Source: an uncultured Octadecabacter sp. (GTDB taxonomy: Bacteria > Pseudomonadota > Alphaproteobacteria > Rhodobacterales > Rhodobacteraceae). From it: a stretch of 64,000 nucleotides of DNA. A model generated the notes under the pieces. That model worked only from the letters and a program-made list of their open reading frames with translations. It did no database searches and was not told the DNA's origin. Shown piece after piece: positions 36,423 to 45,902 of the stretch. Positions within the stretch are counted from its first letter, which is position 1, and every line of letters begins with the position of its first letter. The DNA lies in assembly GCA_937891785.1 (NCBI GenBank), contig CALAGN010000033.1, positions 57,798-121,797 of the forward strand, in the 5' to 3' direction. The position numbers were made by a program, and so were the translations under genes.

Positions 36423-39400
36423 TCATTCCGCAGCCTTGAGGGCGACGACGGGTTCGGTGGCCACAAACGGGTCCTCGGCCCAAAGGATTTCGGGTGCTTT
36501 GACCCGTTTTGCGTCCCGCTCAAGTGCCCAGTCCTGTGCGGCGCGGCTGCCACGCCCGAATGACAGTTTCGCCATCAATTGCGCGCCCCAGCCGACATAG
36601 GTCGTGATCCAGACGCGCAGGGCCAGCATCGAGGGTGTGAATACCAGCGTCAGCATTGTTGCAACTCCAAGACCGAACACAACTGCCGTGGCCAGCTGTT
36701 TCCACCACAGGGCCGTGGGGCTGTCGATGCTGAAGCCGCCATTGATGAAGTCGAGTGATAGCCCGAACATCATCGGTGCAAGTCCCGCCATGGTGGTGAT
36801 CGTGGTCAGAAGCACAGGACGAATGCGGTCTTCGACGGTGCGGGTAATTGCCTCGGTCCGTGGCATGTATTTTTCGTATTCTTGATAGGTATCAATCAGC
36901 ACGATGTTATTGTTCACCACGATCCCTGCCAGTGCGACGATGCCCGTGCCTGTCATGATGATACTAAACGCTTGATCCATGACCAGCATCCCGATCAGCA
37001 CGCCCGTGGTGGACAAAACTACCGCGAGCAGCACAAGGATCGAATTGTAGATACTGTTAAACTGCGCCAGCAGAATAATGAACATCAAGGCCAGCGCACC
37101 GGCGAATGCGGTCATCAGGAAGGCCTGGCTTTCCTCTTGTTCCTGCGCATCGCCCGTCCATTCATAGCCGATACCCTCGGGCAGGTTGCCGGGCGATTCA
37201 AGCCATTCAGTGAGCGTCGCAATACGCTCGTTAGGGTTCACGACCGTTCGCACCAAAGTACCCGCGTCGATTTGGCTCTGCACGGCGATGTCGGTTTCGG
37301 CGGCCGTTGTTATGCGGAACTCGCCGGTTTCGGGATCGGTGATTTTGACAAGATCGCTCGTGACGTCTGCCTTGATGTCAAAGTAGCGTTCCTGATCAAT
37401 CCGGTTGATTTGCGCCAGCTGGGGCACGGGCGTGCGGGTGATAAAGTTGGACAGGGGCACAAGCCCCGCTTGGGTGCGCACGCGCAGCGAGTCCAGTGTG
37501 GACAGCACGCGATCCTGTTCTGGCAGGCGCACACGGATGTCGATCTGTTCATCGCCACCTTCGGGCGTGTAGCTGCCAAGCATGATGCCGCGGGTGATCA
37601 GTTGCACCATGCCGCCAACCGTGGCTACATCCGCGCCATACCGGCCTGCATTTTGCACATCCACGCTGATTTCCCAGTCAATACCGGGCAGGGGCCGACT
37701 GTCTTCGATCAAGGTCAGACCAGGGGTCTCTTCGAACAGCGCGCGCGCATCAGCGGTAGCGAGCTGCAACTGTTCCCAGTCATTGCCCGTCAGGCGCAGG
37801 TGCAGCGGTTTTGCGGCCCCCGGCCCCATCGACAGGTTAAGGATTTCGGTGCGGATGCCGGGGATCGTATCCAGTTTTGCCTGCAACGTGGCGATGACCA
37901 CATCGCCGTCTAGCTCCGCAAGCGTGACTTCTTCAGGATGGGTGCGCGCATAGTCTGCGCGGTCTTCCCATGGGATCAGTTCGATCTGCAATTGGCCGAT
38001 CGCATCGCCGGGGCCGCCCGCACCTGCGGTGTTGCTGTTCAACCCGCCAGCACCTGCAAAGGCAAACACCGATTGCACGCCGGGGGTATCAAGCGTGATC
38101 TGCTCGGCCAACATGACCAGCGCATCTTTTTCAGGCAGGGACAGGTTGCCGCGTGCCTGAACGTAAATAATCGCCTGTTCGGGTTCGTTTTCGACAAAGA
38201 ATTCAACGCCGTTGTTGTTGGCCCCAAAGTAGGTAAAGACCGACACGACCAGAAATCCGATCGCGCCAATGCTGACCAACGGCATGATCGGATTGCCGGC
38301 TATCACATGGATCACCCAGCCAAATGGCGAGCGACGATAGCCTGCTTTGATGCGCTTGGCTTGGCGTTCAATACGGATAGATCCGACTGTGATCGACAAA
38401 GAGACAGCCCCTGCAAAGAACGCGAGCATTCCGGGGAGTGAGGCCATGAACCCCGAGGTCTGCACCGCATCGCCAGATAGATAGGCGGGGTTTAGCGTCA
38501 TCATCGCGCCAACAAAAATCAGCATGATGGATGGCACCACAAGTGCGGCGCGCAGCCACCAAGGTGCGATAAGGCGCAACACATCAGATGCGCGGCCAAA
38601 TGTTCGGCTCATCCGGCCTGTGACGCCACCAAGAACCGGTAGGTAAATCAACGCGACGATCAGCGAGGCGGACAGAACGAAAATCAGCGTAACGGGCAAC
38701 ATGCCCATGAATTGTCCGGGCACACCGGGCCAGAACAACATTGGCAGGAAGGCACACAGCGTCGTGGCGGTGGAACTAACGATTGGCCAGAACATCCGCT
38801 TGGCGGCTTCGACGTAAGCATGCATCGGGCCGACACCTTCGCGGATGCGTTTGTCGGCGTATTCCACGACCACAATCGCGCCGTCCACCAGCATTCCTAC
38901 GGCAAGGATCAGACCAAACATGACGATGTTGGAAATGGTGATGTCCATGACCGCGAGCAGGGCAAAACACAGCAGGAACGAGGTCGGGATCGAAAAGCCC
39001 ACCAGCAGCGCGGGGCGGGTGCCAAGAGAGGCCAGCACGACGATCATCACGAGCGCGATGGCCGTCAGAACCGAGCCTTCCAGTTGGCTGACCATCGAGG
39101 CCACATTGCGGCTTTGGTCGTTAGAGGTGCCGACCTGGATCGCCGCCTTTAGATCTTCGGGCCATGTGGCCTGCTCTGCCGCCACCGCCTCGCGGACCAG
39201 TGCGGATGTGTCGATCAGGTTGAACCCGCGCCGTTTCACGACCTGTAGGGCGACGGTATTGACGCCATCAAAGCGCGCCACGCTTTCGCGGTCCTCGAAC
39301 GTCAGGCGGATTTCGGCCAGATCGCCAAGGGTCACCACACGGTCGCCGTTGACTTTCACCGGTAGGCTATAAACATCAAGTGCGTCATTAAATGACGATG

Positions 39401-40088
39401 GGATCTTGATCGAAAAAGCGCCCTGCGCACTGTCGACTTCACCGGCTGCGATCAGCAGGTTGTTGTTGTTGACGACGTTGATCAATTCGCCTGCGGTCAC
39501 GTTATAGGCCTCAAGGCGCAGCGGATCGATGATCACCTCGAGCATCTCGGCGCGTTCACCTGTCAGGGACGCTTCAAGCACGGCGTCGATGCCCTCGATG
39601 CGGTCTTGCAAGTCTTTGGCGACCTGCAACAGCATCCGTTCAGGCACATCGCCGGTCAGGTTGATGATGATGATCGGGAATTCTGAAAAGTTAATTTCAT
39701 TGACAGAATACTGGTCGGCACCGTCGGGAAACCGGCCTTCGGCGTTGTTCATAGCATCACGCACGTCGGCCATGATCGTGGTTTTGTCCCAGCCAAATTC
39801 AAACTCCAGCGCGATACCGGCATAGCCTTCGGCGGCGGTGCCGGTCATCGTCTTGAGACCGTCCAGATCAGATAGTTCAGCCTCCATCGGCTTGACCAAC
39901 AGCGTCTCTGAATCCTCGGCAGAAATGCCGGGGAATGGAACGGATACAAACAGCACGGGAATTTCGATATCAGGCTCGCCCTCTTTGGGCAGACCCACAT
40001 AGGCAAAGCCCCCCGCCAAAAGCGACAGAAGGATGAATGCCATCACCATGCGCGCCCGTGAGGCGGCGATATCGACCAGTTTTATCAT
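36423..40088 (-). CDS. RND efflux transporter permease
   Basis: 1221 aa, longer than the usual 1030-1050. TM1 (11-31), periplasmic loop (to about 335), TM2-6 (340-485), second half from about 600. The TM4 charge relay is GMLVDGAIVVVEY, with Asp402 present and the second Asp of AcrB replaced by Gly. An extra segment at about 505-590 contains two added hydrophobic stretches (514-533 and 546-569), likely an extra helix pair between TM6 and TM7. It overlaps the adaptor gene by 4 bp. No outer-membrane factor lies alongside. Confidence 0.92.
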   Translation of the reverse strand: MIKLVDIAASRARMVMAFILLSLLAGGFAYVGLPKEGEPDIEIPVLFVSVPFPGISAEDSETLLVKPMEAELSDLDGLKTMTGTAAEGYAGIALEFEFGWDKTTIMADVRDAMNNAEGRFPDGADQYSVNEINFSEFPIIIINLTGDVPERMLLQVAKDLQDRIEGIDAVLEASLTGERAEMLEVIIDPLRLEAYNVTAGELINVVNNNNLLIAAGEVDSAQGAFSIKIPSSFNDALDVYSLPVKVNGDRVVTLGDLAEIRLTFEDRESVARFDGVNTVALQVVKRRGFNLIDTSALVREAVAAEQATWPEDLKAAIQVGTSNDQSRNVASMVSQLEGSVLTAIALVMIVVLASLGTRPALLVGFSIPTSFLLCFALLAVMDITISNIVMFGLILAVGMLVDGAIVVVEYADKRIREGVGPMHAYVEAAKRMFWPIVSSTATTLCAFLPMLFWPGVPGQFMGMLPVTLIFVLSASLIVALIYLPVLGGVTGRMSRTFGRASDVLRLIAPWWLRAALVVPSIMLIFVGAMMTLNPAYLSGDAVQTSGFMASLPGMLAFFAGAVSLSITVGSIRIERQAKRIKAGYRRSPFGWVIHVIAGNPIMPLVSIGAIGFLVVSVFTYFGANNNGVEFFVENEPEQAIIYVQARGNLSLPEKDALVMLAEQITLDTPGVQSVFAFAGAGGLNSNTAGAGGPGDAIGQLQIELIPWEDRADYARTHPEEVTLAELDGDVVIATLQAKLDTIPGIRTEILNLSMGPGAAKPLHLRLTGNDWEQLQLATADARALFEETPGLTLIEDSRPLPGIDWEISVDVQNAGRYGADVATVGGMVQLITRGIMLGSYTPEGGDEQIDIRVRLPEQDRVLSTLDSLRVRTQAGLVPLSNFITRTPVPQLAQINRIDQERYFDIKADVTSDLVKITDPETGEFRITTAAETDIAVQSQIDAGTLVRTVVNPNERIATLTEWLESPGNLPEGIGYEWTGDAQEQEESQAFLMTAFAGALALMFIILLAQFNSIYNSILVLLAVVLSTTGVLIGMLVMDQAFSIIMTGTGIVALAGIVVNNNIVLIDTYQEYEKYMPRTEAITRTVEDRIRPVLLTTITTMAGLAPMMFGLSLDFINGGFSIDSPTALWWKQLATAVVFGLGVATMLTLVFTPSMLALRVWITTYVGWGAQLMAKLSFGRGSRAAQDWALERDAKRVKAPEILWAEDPFVATEPVVALKAAE

Positions 40089-41305
40089 TGGGCGGCCTCT
40101 TGATAGGTTGGCGCGATGACGACCCCGTCAATGACATATTCCTGACCAACCACGATCACATCGACAGTTTCGGGCAGGCCCGCGACCCAAACACCGTCAA
40201 TGGTGTCGCGCAGCAGTGTGACCGGCAGGAACTGTGCCGTGTTTTCGGCAGTGACAACGCGGATACCCAGTGCCCCATCGTTGTTCAACGTCAGCGAGGA
40301 CTGGCGCAATAAATGCGCCTTTTGCCCATCGGATGCGACGATAATTTCAGCTGTTTGCCCGTCACGGATCGCCAGATCTGCGTTAAGTACTTCGACTTCG
40401 ACGCGGAAGGTGCGAGTGGTTTCATCAGACGAGCGCGACAGGAACGTCACACGGCCCGCAACTTCGGCACCCGTTGCAAGGCGCGCGCTAGCCATGGCGC
40501 CGACGGTCACTTTGTTCACGTCGATTTCCGGCACGAATCCCACCAGTTTGATCGGGTCCAACTGGATGATGGTGGCGCAAGCTGCACCGGGCTGCAAAAG
40601 CGATCCAAGTTCGGCCGTGTCGGTTTCCAGCAATCCGCTGAACGGCGCAGTGATGGTCAGGTCTTCAATTTCCTTTTGTGCGGCCTCGAGGGCGGCTTGG
40701 GCCGACTCGATCCCCGCGCGGGCGGAAATGACGCCAGAATTAGCACGCTGGACCCCGGCAAGTCCGGCTTCGCGGGTTGCCTCGGCGCTTACAAGGCGTG
40801 TTTCAGAGGCAAATCCGTCTTGGCTAAGCTGGCGCGCCGCGTTGACGTTAATATCGGCCTCGCGGACGCGGGCGGTGGCTTCGGCGACTGCCGCCTCGGC
40901 TTCGGGCACACGGCCCTCGGCTTCGGTAAGGCGGGCGCGGGCTTCGGTTACGCGGGACGCGCGCGTGCCGGGGTCAAGTTCGCACAGCATGTCGCCCGCG
41001 TTGACGAATGCGCCTTTGCGCAACGGGTCCGATATCACTTGGCCCGTGGTTTCGGAGCGCACGTCAACTTGGCGTGCGGCTTCGGTGCGGCCGCGTAAAA
41101 TAACTGCGCTATCAATGGTTTGCGCGGTTGACGTCATCGCGACTACAGACACAACGCGCGGCCCGTCATCAACGGTTTGGGTCACCGCGACGTCTTCGGT
41201 TGCGACGTCTGATCGCGCGAATTCCAGTAAAGTGTCTCGCTGAAATACCAACAAGAACAAAAAAGCTGTCACCAAAATGGCGGTGAGGATGGGCATCAGT
41301 TTCAT
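40085..41305 (-). CDS. RND efflux periplasmic adaptor
   Basis: 406 aa. An N-terminal anchor helix (about 5-22) is followed by lipoyl-like halves (RSETTGQVISDPLRKGAFVNAGDMLCELD and ITAPFSGLLE) around a coiled coil (about 120-205), and a beta-barrel. It links the permease to an outer-membrane channel. It is first in the operon, with the permease overlapping by 4 bp. A perfect 20-bp palindrome lies 87 bp upstream of the start. Confidence 0.92.
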   Translation of the reverse strand: MKLMPILTAILVTAFLFLLVFQRDTLLEFARSDVATEDVAVTQTVDDGPRVVSVVAMTSTAQTIDSAVILRGRTEAARQVDVRSETTGQVISDPLRKGAFVNAGDMLCELDPGTRASRVTEARARLTEAEGRVPEAEAAVAEATARVREADINVNAARQLSQDGFASETRLVSAEATREAGLAGVQRANSGVISARAGIESAQAALEAAQKEIEDLTITAPFSGLLETDTAELGSLLQPGAACATIIQLDPIKLVGFVPEIDVNKVTVGAMASARLATGAEVAGRVTFLSRSSDETTRTFRVEVEVLNADLAIRDGQTAEIIVASDGQKAHLLRQSSLTLNNDGALGIRVVTAENTAQFLPVTLLRDTIDGVWVAGLPETVDVIVVGQEYVIDGVVIAPTYQEAAQ

Positions 41306-41392
41306 TCGGGCCTCGTATCAACTGTTCAGTGGTCGCGTTGACACCGCAATTCCGCACAGGCGAAAGGGGGTGAAAACTCATACCTTTTATAC

Positions 41393-41412
41393 TCTAAACC
41401 GACTAGTTTAGA
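41393..41412. promoter_or_regulatory. Palindromic operator upstream of the RND efflux genes
   Basis: TCTAAAC (41393-41399) and GTTTAGA (41406-41412) are perfect 7-bp arms around CGACTA. This size and symmetry suit a TetR-family repressor, and such sites upstream of RND pumps are common. No TetR gene lies in the window, so the regulator would be encoded elsewhere. The site sits between the adaptor start (41305, minus) and the yfgM-like start (41564, plus). Confidence 0.6.
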
Positions 41413-41563
41413 TCACTCGTTTTTGCAAGATGTTCTCGGGCAGGATTTCGCGAGGTTTTTACGCACCATCCACAAGGCGGGCAGGGGCTGGCAAAAGGGC
41501 GGGCTTCGCGATATGAGGGCGCATTATGTGACGCCAGACGCCAATCGCAGGCAAGGGGACGAG

Positions 41564-42232
41564 ATGAGCAATAACGAAAGCTTTATCGACGAGGTGAGCG
41601 AAGAGGTTCGCCGCGATAAGTTGTTCTTGTATATGCGCCGCTACGGTTGGATCGCGATTCTGGCGGTCTTGCTGATGGTTGGCGGCGCCGCATTTAACGA
41701 ATATCGCAAGGCAACTGCGGCGTCCAAGGCGCAGGCTTTGGGGGATGCAGTGTTTGCCGCCCTTGAAAATGACGGGAGCGAGGATCGTGCCGCGGCGCTG
41801 TCACAGATTGCCGCACAGGGGCCTGCCGATGCAATCGCCGGCCTGCTCGAGGCTGCGGCCTTGCAAGAAACCGGCGACAACGTGGCGGCAGCAGCGCGTC
41901 TTGATGCGATCGCCGTCAACGCTGACATCGCGCCGATATATCGTGATTTGGCAAGCCTAAAGTCATTGATGCTGCAGTCTGAAACAATGGATGCTGACAC
42001 CCGTCTTGTGGCCCTTGAGGCACTTGCCGCGCCGGGTGCGCCATTCCGCCTTTTGGCGATGGAGCAGATAGCATTCACACATGTCACTGCTGGCGACACC
42101 GACGCCGCGATTGCAACTCTTAACGCTGTGTTGGAAGATGCAGAGGTCACGCGGGGCTTGCGTGATCGGGCGCAAAGCTTGATTGTAGCATTGGGTGGCA
42201 ATTTGGGCGGTGCAGAAGACGCTGGCCAATAG
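41564..42232 (+). CDS. YfgM-like TPR periplasmic/inner-membrane protein
   Basis: 222 aa from the ATG at 41564 (AAGGGGAC upstream; frame opens 47 codons earlier). A single membrane helix (about 27-45) is followed by Ala-rich helical repeats of TPR type. It corresponds to the gene that precedes bamB and der in many proteobacteria, where YfgM helps periplasmic chaperoning at the Sec translocon. bamB follows after 25 bp. Confidence 0.82.
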   Translation: MSNNESFIDEVSEEVRRDKLFLYMRRYGWIAILAVLLMVGGAAFNEYRKATAASKAQALGDAVFAALENDGSEDRAAALSQIAAQGPADAIAGLLEAAALQETGDNVAAAARLDAIAVNADIAPIYRDLASLKSLMLQSETMDADTRLVALEALAAPGAPFRLLAMEQIAFTHVTAGDTDAAIATLNAVLEDAEVTRGLRDRAQSLIVALGGNLGGAEDAGQ

Positions 42233-42257
42233 GTCGCAAAACGGGCGGAGCAGCAAC

Positions 42258-43571
42258 GTGAGCACACGACATACATTCTACGGCGCGGCAGTGGCACTTG
42301 GCCTTCTCGCGGCTTGTGGCGAAAAAGACATCATTCTGGCCGGAGAACGGCTTGATATCAGGGATGGTATGGCAGGGGCTGCGGTCGAAACTGCGGTTGC
42401 GCCGCGCGCATTTGCAATGCCAGTCGCGCGAAATAACGCAGATTGGACCCATCGCAACGGTGGTCCGGTACACCCAGGTGGCCATGTTGCCCTTGGTGGC
42501 GCCCTGGAACAGGTTTTTGCCGTTAACATTGGTCAAGGCGATGGCCGCCGCGCACGTATTACCGCCGACCCGGTTGTTGCAGGCGGCGTGATCTACACGC
42601 TGGACGCTGGCGCGCAAGTTGCCGCTGTGACGACCGCAGGCGAATTGGCTTGGACCCGCGATTTGACCCCGCCAAATGACAATACCCGCGACGCATCGGG
42701 TGGCGGTTTGGCCGTGTCGGGCAATCGCGTGCTGGTTTCGACCGGATTTGGCGAAGTGAGCGCGCTTGACGCCGCAAGCGGTGCGGTGGTGTGGACCCAA
42801 GACCTTGATGCACCCGGAGGTGCTGCCCCGACTGTGCAAAACGGATTGGTCTATGTCGTTGCGCGTGACAGCCGCGTTTGGGCGCTTGAACTTGAGACAG
42901 GCCGGGTTCGTTGGCAGCTGAACGGCACACCGGGTGGTGCAAACTTCTCGGGCGGGGCAGGGGCTGCTGTTACAGGCGATATCGCAGTCTTTCCGTTCCC
43001 GTCTGGCGAAGTCCTAGCGGCCTTCCCCGAAGGCGGTTTGCGACGTTGGTCCACAGTTGTCACAGGACAGCGTCCGGGCCGCGCGGCTTCGTCCGTTTCG
43101 GATATCTCGGGCGATCCGGTGATCGTCGGTGATACCGTCTATGTAGGTAATTTCTCGGGCCGTGTTGCGGCGCTAAACCTTGGTAATGGCGACCGGATAT
43201 GGACCGCGACCGAAGGCACGACCGGCCCTGTCTGGGCGGCTGGCGAATCGCTATTTATGATCAATGACCTGAACGAATTGCTGCGCTTGGATGCGGGGGA
43301 TGGTGCTGTTCTATGGCGCACGTCATTGCCGCAATTTGTCGAAGCACGTACCCGCCGCCAGAAAACACTGCACGCCCATTACGGCCCCGTTCTTGCCGGT
43401 GGCAGCTTGATCGTGGCGTCGTCGGATGGGGCGTTGCGTCAGTTCAATCCCGAAACCGGCGCGTTGATCGGACAGATCGAATTGCCAGGTGGAGCGGCCA
43501 GTGGACCTGTTGTGGCAGGGCAGACGGTCTATGTAGTGAACAAGCGCGGACAACTTCTAGCTTTCCGTTAG
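42258..43571 (+). CDS. bamB: Outer membrane assembly lipoprotein BamB (beta-propeller)
   Basis: 437 aa from a GTG at 42258 with GGAG 8 bp upstream. The signal ends in Leu-Leu-Ala-Ala-Cys, a lipobox, so it is a lipoprotein. PQQ-like repeats (GxxxALDxxxGxxxW patterns) fill the rest, forming an eight-bladed propeller. BamB assists BamA in folding outer-membrane proteins. It is followed by der, the conserved bamB-der pair. Confidence 0.92.
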   Translation: MSTRHTFYGAAVALGLLAACGEKDIILAGERLDIRDGMAGAAVETAVAPRAFAMPVARNNADWTHRNGGPVHPGGHVALGGALEQVFAVNIGQGDGRRARITADPVVAGGVIYTLDAGAQVAAVTTAGELAWTRDLTPPNDNTRDASGGGLAVSGNRVLVSTGFGEVSALDAASGAVVWTQDLDAPGGAAPTVQNGLVYVVARDSRVWALELETGRVRWQLNGTPGGANFSGGAGAAVTGDIAVFPFPSGEVLAAFPEGGLRRWSTVVTGQRPGRAASSVSDISGDPVIVGDTVYVGNFSGRVAALNLGNGDRIWTATEGTTGPVWAAGESLFMINDLNELLRLDAGDGAVLWRTSLPQFVEARTRRQKTLHAHYGPVLAGGSLIVASSDGALRQFNPETGALIGQIELPGGAASGPVVAGQTVYVVNKRGQLLAFR

Positions 43572-43620
43572 ACGCGATAGGGTGTATCGCCGCGCCTTGA
43601 CCAACCGGAGCCGGTAAGCG

Positions 43621-45084
43621 ATGACCTTTACCCTTGCTATCGTGGGGCGCCCAAATGTGGGCAAATCCACGCTATTTAACCGCCTTGTGGGCAAAAAGCT
43701 GGCGTTGGTCGATGACCAACCCGGTGTCACGCGCGATTTGCGCGAAGGCTCTGCGCGCCTTGGTGATTTGCGCTTTACGGTGATTGATACGGCCGGCCTC
43801 GAAGAGGCGACGGACGAATCTTTGCAAGGCCGGATGCGCAAGTTGACAGAACGCGCCGTTGAAATGGCCGATGTCTGCCTGTTCATGATCGATGCGCGCG
43901 TAGGTGTTTTGCCAGCCGATCAGATGTTTGCCGAAATTCTGCGCAAAAAGAACGCGCATGTGATTTTGGCGGCAAACAAAGGCGAAGGGCGCGCCGCCGA
44001 TAATACCATCCTTGAGGCTTATGCCCTTGGTCTTGGCGAACCCATCCGTCTGTCGGCCGAACACGGCGAGGGCATGGGCGAACTGATGGATGAACTCCGC
44101 CCAATTTCCGAAGAGTTCGAAGAGCGCGCCAAAGCGGATGCGCCCGAAACCGATGTGGACGTCTCCGAAGACGAAGATGACGACGGCCCGCGCGTTCCAA
44201 CCAAAGCGCGCCCCTTGCAGGTGGCTGTTGTCGGTCGCCCGAACGCGGGAAAGTCAACGCTGATCAACAAGATCATCGGTGAAGACCGCCTGCTGACCGG
44301 CCCCGAGGCCGGTATTACCCGTGACGCTATTTCGGTGATGACCGAATGGGGCGATGTGCCGGTGCGTATCTTTGACACGGCAGGTATGCGAAAACGCGCC
44401 AAGGTGCAGGAAAAGCTTGAGAAATTGTCAGTCAGTGACGGCTTGCGTGCGGTGAAATTCGCTGAGGTCGTGGTTGTTCTGCTGGATGTGGACATCCCGT
44501 TTGAGCAGCAGGATTTGCGGATTGCCGACCTTGCCGAACGTGAAGGGCGCGCCGTCGTGGTTGCTGTCAACAAGTGGGATCTTGAGGACGAAAAGCAAGA
44601 CAAGCTAAAAGTCCTGCGCGAAAGCTTCGAGCGGCTTTTGCCACAGTTGCGCGGTGCGCCGCTGGTCACCGTTTCGGCCAAAACGGGCCGTGGACTGGAC
44701 CGCTTGCAAGAGGCGATCATGAAAGCCCACGAGGTGTGGAACCGTCGTGTGACAACCGCCCAGCTGAACCGCTGGCTGATTGGCATGCTCGAACAGCACC
44801 CGCCGCCTGCACCATCAGGTCGCCGCATCAAACTGCGCTACATGACCCAAGTGAAAACCCGCCCGCCTGGATTCGTGGTGATGTGTTCCTTGCCCGACAA
44901 ACTGCCCGAAAGCTATTCGCGCTATCTGGTGAATGGCTTGCGCGCGGATTTCGACATGCCCGGCACGCCGATCCGGTTGCACATGCGCAGCCAGTCGGAC
45001 GCAAACCCTTACAAGAACAAGAAAAAGAAGAAGCCGTCGCGCCTGTCCAAGCACCTTGATAGATACGGCAATCGCGGCGATTAA
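43621..45084 (+). CDS. der: Ribosome-assembly GTPase Der (EngA)
   Basis: 487 aa with two GTPase domains, the hallmark of Der: first P-loop GRPNVGKST near residue 9, second GRPNAGKST near 206, separated by an acidic linker ([12 protein letters not shown]), then a KH-like domain. It matures the 50S subunit. The C-terminus is Lys-rich, as in relatives. It converges with the TspO-like gene, 11 bp apart. Confidence 0.97.
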   Translation: MTFTLAIVGRPNVGKSTLFNRLVGKKLALVDDQPGVTRDLREGSARLGDLRFTVIDTAGLEEATDESLQGRMRKLTERAVEMADVCLFMIDARVGVLPADQMFAEILRKKNAHVILAANKGEGRAADNTILEAYALGLGEPIRLSAEHGEGMGELMDELRPISEEFEERAKADAPETDVDVSEDEDDDGPRVPTKARPLQVAVVGRPNAGKSTLINKIIGEDRLLTGPEAGITRDAISVMTEWGDVPVRIFDTAGMRKRAKVQEKLEKLSVSDGLRAVKFAEVVVVLLDVDIPFEQQDLRIADLAEREGRAVVVAVNKWDLEDEKQDKLKVLRESFERLLPQLRGAPLVTVSAKTGRGLDRLQEAIMKAHEVWNRRVTTAQLNRWLIGMLEQHPPPAPSGRRIKLRYMTQVKTRPPGFVVMCSLPDKLPESYSRYLVNGLRADFDMPGTPIRLHMRSQSDANPYKNKKKKKPSRLSKHLDRYGNRGD

Positions 45085-45095
45085 GTCTAAACGCT

Positions 45096-45797
45096 CTAGG
45101 TCGCGCGCAGGTTCACCACCAATAGTGTCAGCAGAATTGCGATGCTGATCATGGCTGCTGTGCTGACAGCCATGGCCGGTCCCGCGACGATGATGCCGAT
45201 CAGGGCCCAGATCACGGCGGCGCTATATTCGGGCGCGCTTTTGCGCATCTGTTGCGTTGCGATGGCGACCACGGACGCGCCCGCGATGCCGATCAGGGCC
45301 CAGCCAATGCTGTCGGTCAAAACGCCATACCCCGCTGCCGTGCTGCCAAGTGATACAAACCCGGCCGCCGTCAGCCAGCCTGCATAAAGCCCGATGGGGG
45401 CCTGCGCCCACCAGCGGTCGGCTTTTGGTGCGCGGATCAAGGCAATGATCGCGCATGCCGCCATGCCCCAAATCACAACGGTCGCCCAAATCGCGCTGGT
45501 ATTGGCAATTGCCAACCACGGTGTGCCTAGTGCCAGACTGACAATCAGCGGCGCGCGCATGGCGTTCCACGCAGCATCATCGCGGCGCTTCCAAAGGCCG
45601 AACACGGCTGACACGATCAACCAGCCGTAAATTAGCCCCCAGATCGAAAACGCATAACCCGCGGGTTGGACTTGCGGATCAATCTGCGGGATCGGCAGTT
45701 GATCGGCACGAAACCCCATGAACGGGTCCGTAAACGCGGGCGAGATCACAAAAGTGATGGTCAGGATCAGGGCGAAGACGGCGTACATTTGTTTCAT
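45096..45797 (-). CDS. TspO/MBR-type (tryptophan-rich) membrane protein
   Basis: 233 aa from the ATG at 45797 (AGGAG ten bases upstream). Seven or so hydrophobic segments with Trp-rich stretches (GYAFSIWGLIYGWLIV; DRWWAQAPIGLYAGWL) fit the tryptophan-rich sensory protein group, longer than classic TspO (about 160 aa). Classic TspO of Rhodobacter binds tetrapyrroles and cholesterol-like ligands; this longer relative is less understood. Confidence 0.7.
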   Translation of the reverse strand: MKQMYAVFALILTITFVISPAFTDPFMGFRADQLPIPQIDPQVQPAGYAFSIWGLIYGWLIVSAVFGLWKRRDDAAWNAMRAPLIVSLALGTPWLAIANTSAIWATVVIWGMAACAIIALIRAPKADRWWAQAPIGLYAGWLTAAGFVSLGSTAAGYGVLTDSIGWALIGIAGASVVAIATQQMRKSAPEYSAAVIWALIGIIVAGPAMAVSTAAMISIAILLTLLVVNLRAT

Positions 45798-45902
45798 GCT
45801 GGTAATACTCCTGACGGGGTGGTTTGGTTCAATTATAGCCTGGTTTTGCCGACTTGACCAAGGGGCAGACCGCGGGCGAGGCTTTTCCGAAGGAGCGACA
45901 CA

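Noticed and set aside
36882..37913. 343-codon open frame antisense to the RND permease
   Set aside because: Shadow of the permease frame; composition is unlike a real protein and no motif is present.
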